Shown piece by piece: positions 18,875 through 26,962 of a stretch of 39,129 nucleotides of DNA. The notes under the pieces are model-generated. The model was not told where the DNA came from and did no database searches. It saw only the letters and a list, made by a program, of their open reading frames with translations. The stretch is from a bacterium (GTDB lineage: Bacteria > Armatimonadota > Zipacnadia > Zipacnadales > Zipacnadaceae), in contig JAUVZM010000019.1 in the NCBI GenBank assembly GCA_030602615.1, forward strand, positions 1-39,129, read 5' to 3'. The translations under genes and the position numbers were made by a program. Each line of letters begins with the position of its first letter. The first letter of the stretch is position 1.

Positions 18875-20353
18875 TCAGGGCTGATCATCAACTGGGCGCA
18901 GCAGTGGGAACAGGATTACCTCTCGCAGGTTGGGCTGGTCGGTCAGCAGCATTACCAGCCGATCAATGCCCAGACCCAGACCGCCGGTCGGCGGCATCCC
19001 GTATTCCAGGGCCTGCACGAACTCCTCGTCAAGCGGATGGGCTTCTTCGTCGCCGGCAGCGCGGGCGGCTGCCTGAGCTTCGAAGCGCTGGCGCTGGTCC
19101 AGCGGGTCGTTAAGCTCGCTGAAGGCGTTGCCCACCTCTTCGCCGCCGATGAAGGGCTCGAAGCGTGCAGTAAGCTGCGGGCTGTCAGATTTGCGCTTGG
19201 CCAGCGGCGAGATTGATACCGGGTAGTCGGTGATAAATGTTGGCTGGATGAGATTTGGTTGTACAAAGCGATCGCATAGCTTCTCAATAATATAACCCAG
19301 CGGCTGCCCCGCCAATCTTTCCGCCTCGAGGCCAGCTTTGATAGCCTGTCGGCGAGCTGCCTCGGTATCCTCCAAATTGGTCAAATCTACGCCGCTGTAC
19401 TCACTGATAGCCTCAAGCAGTAACAGTCGCTGCCACGGCGGACTCAGATCAATTTCATTTCCCTGGTAAGTGAAGGTAAGCCCCCGGTGCACTGCCTGGC
19501 ACATCGCCGCCACCAGATTCTCGGTCAGCGCCATCATGTCCTCGTAGTCGGCGTACGCCTGGTAGGCTTCCAGGATGGTGAATTCCGGATTGTGGCGCGT
19601 GTCTATGCCCTCGTTGCGAAAGACTCGCCCGATTTCAAAGACGCGTTCGCAGCCGCCGATGATTAGCCGTTTCAGGTACAGCTCCGGGGCGATACGCATA
19701 TATAGCTGCATATCGAGCGCATTGTGATGGGTGGTGAAGGGCCGGGCTGCCGCGCCGCCGTAGATGGGCTGCAGAACTGGTGTTTCGACCTCCAGAAAAT
19801 CGTGCTCAGTCAGGTAATCGCGGGCCGCCTTGATTATGTGGCTGCGTGCCGCAAATATCTGGCTAACTTCATCGTTGGCCAGCAAGTCGAGGTAGCGCTG
19901 TCGGTAGCGCAGCTCGGGGTCTTGGAGGCCGTGGAACTTTTCGGGCAGTGGCCGCAGTGCCTTGGCCAACAGCACAAACTTCTCGCAGCGGATCGTCACT
20001 TCTCCGGTGCGGGTTCCAAATAGCTCTCCGCTGGCACCGACTATATCGCCCAGATCTAGTCCGCAGTAATCTTCGTACCGTTCTTCGCCCAGCACATCTA
20101 TTCGGACGTGAATTTGAATGGTCCCGCTGGCGTCCTGCAAGTCGGCAAATGTGGACTTGCCGTGGCTGCGCATTGCTATCAGCCGTCCGGCCACAGCCAC
20201 TGATTGGCCCTCAAGCTCCGCGGATTTCTCCTGCAATTGCCTGCTGGAGTGCGTGCGCTGATATGAGTGGCAACCAAAAGGATCCTGGCCCTTGTGTTTG
20301 AGTTCCTGCAGTTTTTCCAGCCTGCGCTGGTATTCGTCGGAGGTCTCCGACAT
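18875..20353 (-). CDS. lysS: Lysyl-tRNA synthetase, class II
   Basis: Charges tRNA-Lys. 492 residues: an N-terminal OB-fold anticodon-binding domain (about 50-150: VAVAGRLIAMRSHGKSTFAD), then the class II catalytic core. Motif 2 is FEIGRVFRNEGIDTRHNPEF with the following TILEAYQAYADY; motif 3 is GLGLGIDRLVMLLTD near the C-terminus. AGGAGAA precedes the ATG. The length and all catalytic segments are normal. It sits between an acyl-ACP-reductase-like gene and the UbiA gene in a leftward unit; the combination looks like simple read-through packing rather than a pathway. Confidence 0.97.
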   Translation of the reverse strand: MSETSDEYQRRLEKLQELKHKGQDPFGCHSYQRTHSSRQLQEKSAELEGQSVAVAGRLIAMRSHGKSTFADLQDASGTIQIHVRIDVLGEERYEDYCGLDLGDIVGASGELFGTRTGEVTIRCEKFVLLAKALRPLPEKFHGLQDPELRYRQRYLDLLANDEVSQIFAARSHIIKAARDYLTEHDFLEVETPVLQPIYGGAAARPFTTHHNALDMQLYMRIAPELYLKRLIIGGCERVFEIGRVFRNEGIDTRHNPEFTILEAYQAYADYEDMMALTENLVAAMCQAVHRGLTFTYQGNEIDLSPPWQRLLLLEAISEYSGVDLTNLEDTEAARRQAIKAGLEAERLAGQPLGYIIEKLCDRFVQPNLIQPTFITDYPVSISPLAKRKSDSPQLTARFEPFIGGEEVGNAFSELNDPLDQRQRFEAQAAARAAGDEEAHPLDEEFVQALEYGMPPTGGLGLGIDRLVMLLTDQPNLREVILFPLLRPVDDQP

Positions 20354-20376
20354 AATTGCTTCTCCTGCGGACTGCG

Positions 20377-21462
20377 CTAGTTCGACGCCTGCTGCTTGCT
20401 ACGCTGAGTCAGGTCTCGTACTCGTTGAATTTGCTCCTGGCTCACCACTTGCTCAAATGAGCGGAATCCGGCCAACCGGAAGCCATGTTTCTCGGCCAGC
20501 CGACCGATCTCCCTAACTTTGTCAGGCTGGAGCCTCTTGCCCAGTGAGAAATTCTCGCACCGGCCCTCCAGGGCCAGGATCATCGTCTCAGCCATGCAGG
20601 CATAGGCCATTCCTGGCGGAAACCCGAAGTCAAAATTGAACTGGACTTCCCCGGGCACCTTCACCACCCCGCCTTCGATGACTAGTACATCTTCTCGCTG
20701 GTCGGCCACTGCGCGCGAGACGTCGCGCGGGCGGGCTACATCGCATATCACCGCTCCCGGCTTGAGCATCTCAGGGTGGATGATGGCTTCCAGCGCCGAG
20801 GTCACCGTCACCACCAAATCGGCCTGTGCCAGGGCTTGGGCGATATCTGTGGTGATGTCAATCGCTTGTTGATGTTCGGCCAACTCCGCGCTGACCTGCT
20901 CCAGCGGCTGGTGACGGCGGTCGGCCAGGACCAGTGAACCTACGTTGGGAGCCAGCAGGTGTGCGCACACCCTGCCGATAGAGCCACTGGCGCCCAGCAC
21001 CACAGCCTGAGCCTGACTCGGCTCTATACCCACCTGACGGGCAGCCTCCAGCACCCCTTCGACAGCGGTGAACACCGTATAGCTGTTGCCAGTGGTCACA
21101 GCAATATCCAGAGCCTCGGCGACTTCGGTGCCGCCATCTCCGACGACCGCAGTGAATGCGCCCAGTCCCACGATCTGTGCGCCCAACTCCTCGGCCACGT
21201 GGCCGGCTTCGGTGATCTTGGCGATGGCTTGCTGAGGGTTGGAGTTGACCAGTTGCCGAGCGGTCATGGGGCACCCGACAAACCATCCGGTGGTCTGGGC
21301 CCCCGTTGCTGAGCGGATTCCGGTAATCTCGCTGATCTCTTGGACCGGAGTTTTAGTTATCAGCCATTCAATAATACCTGCCGGCAGCCAGGTAGCCCAC
21401 CGATACTTGCGGGCCATATCGCGGGCGGTAAGCGGATGGATTATGAAAGCAAACTTAGTCAC
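20377..21462 (-). CDS. Long-chain acyl-ACP reductase (AAR)-like dehydrogenase
   Basis: 361 residues. Databases often label such proteins shikimate dehydrogenase, but the sequence tracks cyanobacterial acyl-ACP reductase along its length: FAFIIHPLTARDMARKY at the start, GLGAFTAVVGDGG (about 99-111), TTGNSYTVFTAVEGV, the NAD(P)-binding VVLGASGSIGRV (about 155-166), DVARPRDVS, and MAYACMAETMILALEG, whose Cys near 289 aligns with the acyl-thioester Cys of AAR. Expected reaction: acyl-ACP or acyl-CoA to fatty aldehyde. I chose the GTG at 21460-21462, which overlaps the stop of the upstream 44-codon ORF by eight bases and fits the family start; TTG 21504 and ATG 21480 are alternatives. No aldehyde-deformylating oxygenase is nearby. 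Confidence 0.75.
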   Translation of the reverse strand: MTKFAFIIHPLTARDMARKYRWATWLPAGIIEWLITKTPVQEISEITGIRSATGAQTTGWFVGCPMTARQLVNSNPQQAIAKITEAGHVAEELGAQIVGLGAFTAVVGDGGTEVAEALDIAVTTGNSYTVFTAVEGVLEAARQVGIEPSQAQAVVLGASGSIGRVCAHLLAPNVGSLVLADRRHQPLEQVSAELAEHQQAIDITTDIAQALAQADLVVTVTSALEAIIHPEMLKPGAVICDVARPRDVSRAVADQREDVLVIEGGVVKVPGEVQFNFDFGFPPGMAYACMAETMILALEGRCENFSLGKRLQPDKVREIGRLAEKHGFRLAGFRSFEQVVSQEQIQRVRDLTQRSKQQASN

Positions 21463-21589
21463 GGGGCGGCCCACCTTCATCTTCCTCGGTACCCCGGCGC
21501 TCAATAAGAAATTCCTCGCCCAGAATTTCCTTCGGCACGGACTTGTCCCGACTGGCCGATCCCAGGCTGATGCTGAGTATGTGCTTCAT
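21455..21589 (-). pseudogene. 44-codon ORF resembling the N-terminus of quinate 5-dehydrogenase-like proteins
   Basis: Reading leftward from ATG 21587-21589 to TAA 21455-21457, the product begins MKHILSISLGSASRDKS and continues EILGEEFLIERRGTEED before stopping. From memory this matches the first roughly 38 residues of proteins annotated quinate 5-dehydrogenase (usual length about 370), in which the ERxGTxGD segment is followed by a long domain missing here. It lies 22 bases after coaX, and its stop overlaps the AAR-like start as GTGACTAA. It could be a deletion remnant, now perhaps serving translational coupling, or a real small protein. The weak ribosome site (ACGGA) favours a remnant. Confidence 0.5.
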
Positions 21590-21611
21590 ATCCGTTACTT
21601 TTCTGGCTATT

Positions 21612-22403
21612 TCAGTGATCTTGTGATGCCTCATATGCCAGACGCAGGCCGTCCAATGTCAGCATTTCGGCCGCAATCATTCGAGCTTCGCAGTGCGGCA
21701 TAACCAAGTGCATATCGCCGCCCGTGGCTATCACCGAAGCCTTGCGGCCCACTTTCCGGCGCATGATGCTGATCAGTCGGTCGGCGCTGCCCGCCAGTCC
21801 GCCTACGATTCCCAGCGTCAGCCCCTGGGCGGTGTTGTGTCCTGACGGCAGGGCATTTACACCGGACATGTTCATGGCCTCTTCAATCTCCGTATGCAGA
21901 TGAGGCACGAGCGCCCGCAGACCCGACAGCATTACCGGAAGTCCGGCGGCGATGGCTCCGGCGGTTAGCACACCTTGCCGCGTTATCGCCTCGCAGGTCA
22001 GGCAGCTTCCGAAGTCAACCACCACGCACGGCTTGCCGACCCTCTGAATCGCTGCCAGCGCATTGAGCAGCCGATCCACGCCAATTTGGGCCGGATCATA
22101 ATAGTCGGTGGCCACCTCAACAGGGAAATCATCGCCCGCGACTGCCACGTCCGTTTCGAGCTGATTGACCGCGAATTGCTCCGCCTGATTCCTTCGCGCC
22201 GGTGAGCTGAGGCATAGAACCGCCTTCTCGCAATCTGCCGTATTGAGTCCGGCCTCTTGTAGGGCTGTGAGCAGGAGGTCGTTGCCCTGCTGCGATCCCA
22301 GTAGGTCAGCCGCCAGGCGGTCCGAGGCCTGCCACTGTTGCTCAGCCCAAGCGCCCCAGTGCACGGTGCAGTTGCCGACATCAGCATACCAGACCCAGCT
22401 CAT
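21612..22403 (-). CDS. coaX: Type III pantothenate kinase
   Basis: First step of coenzyme A synthesis: pantothenate to 4'-phosphopantothenate, ASKHA fold. 263 residues with ADVGNC (phosphate-1-like loop, Asp near 8), QIGVDRLLNALAA, VVVDFGSCLTCEAI (phosphate-2-like loop), LTAGAIAAGLPVMLSGL and VIATGGD. Several usual Thr positions are changed (GNT to GNC, DFGTAxT to DFGSCLT), so this is a divergent member. The ATG overlaps the stop of the phosphoesterase gene as ATGA. It is part of the leftward unit after the KDO genes. Confidence 0.88.
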   Translation of the reverse strand: MSWVWYADVGNCTVHWGAWAEQQWQASDRLAADLLGSQQGNDLLLTALQEAGLNTADCEKAVLCLSSPARRNQAEQFAVNQLETDVAVAGDDFPVEVATDYYDPAQIGVDRLLNALAAIQRVGKPCVVVDFGSCLTCEAITRQGVLTAGAIAAGLPVMLSGLRALVPHLHTEIEEAMNMSGVNALPSGHNTAQGLTLGIVGGLAGSADRLISIMRRKVGRKASVIATGGDMHLVMPHCEARMIAAEMLTLDGLRLAYEASQDH

Positions 22404-23128
22404 AATAGCTCAATCACGCGGCTGTCATAATCAGTTGTGCCTTGCTGCCTGCCTAGCGTGATAAGCACAGCTTCCTTAGCATAGGGGCGGGGATAGCTGG
22501 CCAATGTTCCTGAAATCTCTTCTATTTCTGTCATCTGCGGATGGCTATGCCCACCGAGTATCACGTCAATTTCTGGAAACAGCTCCATCAGACGCTGGTC
22601 GCGCTCCTGGCCCAGATGGCTGAGTGCTATCAGCCAGTCCACCTGTCCGCGCAGCGCAGTTACCATCTGCTGCGCCGCCTCCTGCCAGGGAATAAAGCGC
22701 ATATCCGACAGCCGCTCCACCCAACTCCCCGGCGCAATCATAGTCGGGGTCAACCCGAACAGGCCCACGCGGCTACCATCGGAGGCTGCTACCGTTGTCC
22801 AGCGCTTGATGTGGCCCATATCTCCTTGCACCGGCTGAATGTTGGCACTGAGTGTGGCAAACGCCGCTGAGTGGGTCTTGTGAAGCATCCCGCGCTTGCG
22901 GAAAAAGTATTCGCGATTGCCGACGGCCATTGCCGTGTAGCCAGCCGCATTCATCAGCTCAATGATCGGTTCGGAGCGTCTCACCGTGACATTGAGCGCT
23001 CGGATGGCGTCGCCTGAATCGAGCAGCAGAGCATGGTTTTGCTCACGAATCTCACGCAGTTGCTGCGCTGCCTCCGCGGTCAGGCGGCTGTGCATATCGG
23101 CGGTATGGAGCAAGTTGACGGATGTCAT
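22400..23128 (-). CDS. Calcineurin-like metallophosphoesterase (5'-nucleotidase-type catalytic domain)
   Basis: 242 residues forming only the catalytic domain of the UshA/5'-nucleotidase group, with no C-terminal substrate domain and no signal peptide, so probably cytoplasmic. Metal-ligand motifs in order: HTADMHSRL (D-x-H), LLLDSGDA, AVGNREYFF, ALSHLG and GGHSHP. The usual GNHE is GNRE, replacing the general-acid or phosphate-contacting His with Arg. ATG 23128 is preferred over the adjacent TTG 23131. It lies 24 bases after kdsD and overlaps coaX by four bases. Being in the slot where kdsC often lies, it could dephosphorylate KDO-8-phosphate; that is a hypothesis. Confidence 0.85.
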   Translation of the reverse strand: MTSVNLLHTADMHSRLTAEAAQQLREIREQNHALLLDSGDAIRALNVTVRRSEPIIELMNAAGYTAMAVGNREYFFRKRGMLHKTHSAAFATLSANIQPVQGDMGHIKRWTTVAASDGSRVGLFGLTPTMIAPGSWVERLSDMRFIPWQEAAQQMVTALRGQVDWLIALSHLGQERDQRLMELFPEIDVILGGHSHPQMTEIEEISGTLASYPRPYAKEAVLITLGRQQGTTDYDSRVIELL

Positions 23129-23152
23129 CAAATCTGGGTGCTGCCACGGTGG

Positions 23153-24136
23153 TCAGAGCAGTCCAGCCTTCATCAGATCCTGGACGTCGAGTATGCCCAC
23201 TGCTCGCCCCTGCTCGTCAACTACCGGGATATTATCGAACTCTCGTTCGTCCATAATCTGGGCTGCTTCCGCCGCCAGAGCATCGGGCCCGATGGTGGTG
23301 GGATTAGCCGTCATCATTTCCGACACCGGCCACTCCATTATTTCGTTGCGATCTTTGACCTGGGGCATCACTCGGCGGAAATCACCGTCGGTGAACAGAC
23401 CCTGGAGATAGCCGGCCTCGTCCACCACGCTGACAACCCCGCGCAGCGCCGCATCGCTCATAGTCAACAGCGCTTCCAGCACCGTTGCCGAGGTCGGCAC
23501 CGTAGGATTCTCCTCTCCCGAATGCATCAGATCCCCCACCCGCAGCAGCACCCTGCGCCCCAGAGTGCCCATCGGGTGGCTGGCACCGTATTCTTCAACG
23601 GTGAAGCCTCGCGCCGCCATGGTGGCCATGGCCAGTGCATCGCCCAGCGCCATCGCTGCCGTGGTGCTGGCGGTGGGAGACAGACCCAGAGGGCAGGCCT
23701 CCTGCGCGACAGAGGCGTCCAGGGCCACGTCAGCCTCCACGGCTAGTGTCGAGGTGGGCCGGCCACATATACTGATAACGGCGGCTCCGCGTCGCTTGAC
23801 TGTGGGTAGAATGTTCAGTATTTCGTCCGTCTCTCCACTATTCGACAGCATGATAACCACGTCAGCTCCGGTGACCATGCCCAGGTCGCCGTGCATAGCC
23901 TCAGCGGGGTGCATAAAGAAGGCGGGAGTACCGGTGCTGGCCAGGGTGCCAGCTAGCTTGCGGGCCACTGCGCCTGACTTCCCCATGCCCGACAGCACCG
24001 CCCGCCCCTGCATCTTCAGCAGAAGCTGGACCGCCTGGACGAACTCTTCACCCAGCCGGTCGGATAGACACTTTACCGCGTCGGCTTCGATTGCCAGGGT
24101 CATCTGCGCCTGTTTGAGGATCTCTTGTTCAGTCAT
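23153..24136 (-). CDS. kdsD: Arabinose-5-phosphate isomerase (KpsF/GutQ family)
   Basis: Interconverts ribulose-5-phosphate and arabinose-5-phosphate, the first committed precursor of KDO. 327 residues: a SIS domain (about 35-170) with VLSGMGKSGAVARKLAGTLASTG, the MHPAEAMHGDLGM segment and MLSNSGETDEI; the family hallmark ASHPMGTLGRR near 205; then two CBS repeats (about 210-265 and 275-325). Length and motifs are standard. It is six bases downstream of kdsA, completing kdsB-kdsA-kdsD in that order. Confidence 0.96.
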   Translation of the reverse strand: MTEQEILKQAQMTLAIEADAVKCLSDRLGEEFVQAVQLLLKMQGRAVLSGMGKSGAVARKLAGTLASTGTPAFFMHPAEAMHGDLGMVTGADVVIMLSNSGETDEILNILPTVKRRGAAVISICGRPTSTLAVEADVALDASVAQEACPLGLSPTASTTAAMALGDALAMATMAARGFTVEEYGASHPMGTLGRRVLLRVGDLMHSGEENPTVPTSATVLEALLTMSDAALRGVVSVVDEAGYLQGLFTDGDFRRVMPQVKDRNEIMEWPVSEMMTANPTTIGPDALAAEAAQIMDEREFDNIPVVDEQGRAVGILDVQDLMKAGLL

Positions 24137-24142
24137 ATCGGC

Positions 24143-24979
24143 TTAACCCCAGGCGGCCTGGTGAATTGCCTGTAATCTCTCCAACAGGGGACGCAGTTCA
24201 TCAAGTGGCACCATATTAGGGCCGTCGCACGGCGCCTCATCGGGTCGGGGGTGGACCTCCAGGAAGATGCCGTCCACGCCGGTCGCTACCGCGGCTCGGG
24301 CCAGCGGGGCGACGAACTGGCGCTGACCGCCGGAAGCACCGTCCGCCCCGCCCGGCAGTTGTACGCTGTGGGTGGCATCAAAGATGACAGGACAGCCAAA
24401 ACTTCGCATTATTACCAGGCTCCGCATATCCACCACTAGGTTGTTGTAGCCAAAGCTGGTGCCTCGCTCGGTGACTATCACCTGCTGGTTACCTGTGGAG
24501 GTAACCTTCGCAATTGCGTGCGGGATGTCGGCGGGCGAAAGGAACTGCCCCTTCTTGATGTTTACTGGCAGGCCGGTGCGCCCCGCTTCGATCAGCAAAT
24601 CGGTCTGCCGGCATAGAAACGCCGGAATCTGCAAAATATCGGCCACCTGCGCCGCCTCGGCGACCTGCACCGTCTCGGGCACATCAGTCAGCAGCGGCAG
24701 GCCGCTGGCCTCTTTTACGGCGGCTAGAATTTCCAGTCCCTCCTGCCATCCTGGCCCGCGTGGCGAGCTTACCGAGGTGCGATTGGCTTTGTCATAGGAA
24801 GCCTTGAATATCAGGGGCATCGCCAGTGAGGTGGCCAATTCTGCCAGGCGCAGGGCGATAGCAACGGTGGTATCGTAGTCTTCCACCAGACAGGGGCCAG
24901 CAATGAGTGATAGCTGAGCACCACCGATACGGAACTTGCCGTCAGCCACCTCGATTTGCCGCACCTTGCCAGATACCAC
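24143..24979 (-). CDS. kdsA: 3-deoxy-8-phosphooctulonate synthase (KDO-8-P synthase)
   Basis: Condenses phosphoenolpyruvate with arabinose-5-phosphate to KDO-8-phosphate; TIM barrel. 278 residues with SLIAGPCLVED, FKASYDKANRTS (PEP and A5P contacts), GLEILAAVKEASGLPLLTDV, QIPAFLCRQTDLL, VNIKKGQFLSP, TERGTSFGYNNLVVDMRS and a C-terminal IFLEVHPRPDEAPCDGPNM. The start is GTG 24977-24979, sharing its last G with the kdsB stop (TAGTG), with GGAGGAAG upstream. The metal-site residue aligned with the Asn/Cys switch was not assigned with confidence, so metal dependence is left open. Confidence 0.97.
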   Translation of the reverse strand: MVSGKVRQIEVADGKFRIGGAQLSLIAGPCLVEDYDTTVAIALRLAELATSLAMPLIFKASYDKANRTSVSSPRGPGWQEGLEILAAVKEASGLPLLTDVPETVQVAEAAQVADILQIPAFLCRQTDLLIEAGRTGLPVNIKKGQFLSPADIPHAIAKVTSTGNQQVIVTERGTSFGYNNLVVDMRSLVIMRSFGCPVIFDATHSVQLPGGADGASGGQRQFVAPLARAAVATGVDGIFLEVHPRPDEAPCDGPNMVPLDELRPLLERLQAIHQAAWG

Positions 24980-25749
24980 TATTCTTCCTCCATGATTCGC
25001 CGCACCAGTTCGAGATCTTCGGGCGTGTCTACGGAAATGCCCTGGTATTTCACTTCAATTACCTTGATTGGACAGCCGTTTTCCAGCGCCCGCAACTGTT
25101 CAAGCCCCTCGGTAACTTCCAGAGGTGTTTGGGGCAGTGATGATAGCCACAGCAAAGTTGTGCGCGTGTACGCGTACAGCCCGAGGTGCCACAGCGGCCA
25201 CAACCCAGACTGCGGGTGCTGTCTGGGTCTATTATCAGGCCACTCGGGGCAGGTGTCAAGCCGAAAGTAGGGGATAGGAGCTCGCGAAAAGTACAGGGCA
25301 AAGCCTTCTTTGTCTACCACCACCTTCACCACCGAAGGTTTAAGGTGGTTGCTGCAGTCTTCCAGTCGAGTTGCCAGCGTGCTCATCCGCAGGTCGGGGA
25401 TGGTGGCAAACGGCTCGACCAGGGCATCTATCGCTGCTGGCTTAATCAGCGGCTCATCGCCCTGGATATTGACTACTACATCGCATTCAAGGTCCTCAGC
25501 TACCTCTGCGATGCGGTCGCTGCCGGACTTATGCTCCGGCGAAGTCATTACGGCTTGGCCGCCAAAGTCCCGGACGACCTGGGCAATATGCTCGTCGTCG
25601 GTGGCGACCAGCAGCTCATCAAGACTCTGCGCTTGGCTGGCGCGTTGGTAGACGTGCTGTATCATCGGCTTGCCAGCAATATGGGCCAACACCTTGCCAG
25701 GCAGACGCATCGCGCCGTAGCGGGCCGGTATTATGCCTACAATCTTCAC
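24979..25749 (-). CDS. kdsB: CMP-KDO synthetase (3-deoxy-manno-octulosonate cytidylyltransferase)
   Basis: Activates KDO with CTP for lipopolysaccharide inner-core assembly, evidence for an LPS-bearing outer membrane. 256 residues, with the nucleotide-binding start VGIIPARYGAMRLPGK, ATDDEHIAQVV, TSPEHKSGSDRIAEV, VVNIQGDEPLI and YFSRAPIPYFR. GTG at 25747-25749 is preferred because AGAGGAG lies 11 bases upstream and the product starts right at the conserved PARY strand; ATG 25776 would put that ribosome site inside the gene. It follows the broken rsmE and probably shares the rpoZ promoter. Confidence 0.96.
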   Translation of the reverse strand: MKIVGIIPARYGAMRLPGKVLAHIAGKPMIQHVYQRASQAQSLDELLVATDDEHIAQVVRDFGGQAVMTSPEHKSGSDRIAEVAEDLECDVVVNIQGDEPLIKPAAIDALVEPFATIPDLRMSTLATRLEDCSNHLKPSVVKVVVDKEGFALYFSRAPIPYFRLDTCPEWPDNRPRQHPQSGLWPLWHLGLYAYTRTTLLWLSSLPQTPLEVTEGLEQLRALENGCPIKVIEVKYQGISVDTPEDLELVRRIMEEE

Positions 25750-25780
25750 AGCGTATTTGTCTCCTCTTTGGATCATATAT

Positions 25781-26002
25781 CTAGATTGTGGAAGCTACGA
25801 TGGCTGCGGTCTCGGCGCGCATAGTACGCGGGGCCAGGTTTGCTTCTTCCCGGCCTGCACTGGTGGCTGTTTCCACTTCCGGGACGGTAAATCCTCCCTC
25901 CAGGCCCACGAAGATGCTCAGACGGTGGGTGCTGAACGAACAGACGCGATACGGGTTTGCTCCTCGTTGGGGGCGGCCGGGCAGTACTAACTGCTGTAGT
26001 GC
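25781..26002 (-). pseudogene. rsmE: C-terminal remnant of 16S rRNA m3U1498 methyltransferase
   Basis: The minus frame ending in TAG 25781-25783 encodes IFVGLEGGFTVPEVETATSA, then APRTMRAETAA close to the end. These are the SPOUT-knot signatures of RsmE (VGPEGGF and LGxRILRxETA), here with P-to-L and other changes. No usable start lies between the prmA stop (26005) and the motif, and roughly the first 165 of about 240 residues are gone. Position is right for rsmE, which often follows dnaJ-prmA. A working copy would have to be elsewhere. Confidence 0.75.
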
Positions 26003-26004
26003 GA

Positions 26005-26916
26005 TTACTGGGTATTGCCGGGGCGCTCGGCAACGATGGCGACCCAGCTTCCCTGGACGCGGGTCTCTGTCACCCACAAGCCAGCCTGGCGCAGCGTTGA
26101 AGTGACTCGGTCGGCACGTACAACTGGAATGCCCGACACTACCACACAGCCACCCCTGGCAGTGTGTTGCGCCAGATTGCCGCTCAACGCGACGATCGTG
26201 GGTGTATTGATATTGGCCAGGACAATATCGAACTGCTCGCCAGTAGCCTTCAGGGCCTCGCCGAGGATTACCTTCACTTGCCCGGCCACCAAGTTATCTG
26301 CAGCATTGGCCTGAGCTATCTGCACTGCGATGGGATCATTGTCGATGGCAACTGCTGTTGCCGCGCCTAACTTTACCGCTGCGATGCTCAATATTCCTGA
26401 ACCGCAGCCAACGTCAGCGACTGTGCAACCGGGACGAATGTTATCTTCGAGTACCTCCAGGCACGATTGGGTGGTAGGGTGGTTGCCGGTGCCGAAGGCC
26501 ATCTGCGGGTCCATCTCGATAACAATGTCATCATCGAAAGCAGGCAGGGACCCATCGGTGGGCGGCCAGGTATGCCAGGAGGGCTTTATTACCAGTCTTC
26601 TTCCCACTCGCAGAGGCCGGTACGAGTCTCGCCACTCTCCCAGCCAGTCAGCTTCCGCAACTTCGCTGACGCTAAGCTGAAAGGCACCGGCCATTCCCAG
26701 ATTCGCCGCCAGTTCGCTAAATTGCTCGCGCAGCTCAGCTTCGGCGTTTGGCTGGTGACCATAAAGGTATCCGGTGATCGTCATCTGCTCATCGGATTCA
26801 GTCAGACTGACTCCCCGGCCGGTAGCCTCGACCAGCAAGCTAGCGACACTTTCAGCCGCCAACGGAGGGACTCGCACGTGGATTACTCGCCATTGTCGGG
26901 GGGTGGCTATGGGCAA
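26005..26916 (-). CDS. prmA: Ribosomal protein L11 methyltransferase
   Basis: AdoMet-dependent trimethylation of ribosomal protein L11. The N-terminal L11-recognition domain begins WRVIHVRVPPLAAESVAS; a linker with EADWLGEWRDSYRPLRVGRR leads to the Rossmann core: EMDPQMAFGTGNHPTT, VADVGCGSGILSIAAVKLGA (AdoMet loop), AIDNDPIAVQIAQANA and VLANINTPTIVAL. I chose TTG 26914-26916 (303 residues), eight residues before the conserved Trp. A TTG at 26991 would overlap dnaJ by 29 bases and add a proline-rich stretch the family lacks. It lies between dnaJ and the rsmE remnant. Confidence 0.92.
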   Translation of the reverse strand: MPIATPRQWRVIHVRVPPLAAESVASLLVEATGRGVSLTESDEQMTITGYLYGHQPNAEAELREQFSELAANLGMAGAFQLSVSEVAEADWLGEWRDSYRPLRVGRRLVIKPSWHTWPPTDGSLPAFDDDIVIEMDPQMAFGTGNHPTTQSCLEVLEDNIRPGCTVADVGCGSGILSIAAVKLGAATAVAIDNDPIAVQIAQANAADNLVAGQVKVILGEALKATGEQFDIVLANINTPTIVALSGNLAQHTARGGCVVVSGIPVVRADRVTSTLRQAGLWVTETRVQGSWVAIVAERPGNTQ

Positions 26917-26962
26917 CTCACCGCTCTTGGTATTGGTAGCAATGCTCGGTGGCGGGTTGTGG

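Noticed and set aside
25750-25776. ATG 25776 as the kdsB start
   Set aside because: It would place the purine-rich AGAGGAG site inside the coding region and add residues before the conserved N-terminal strand.
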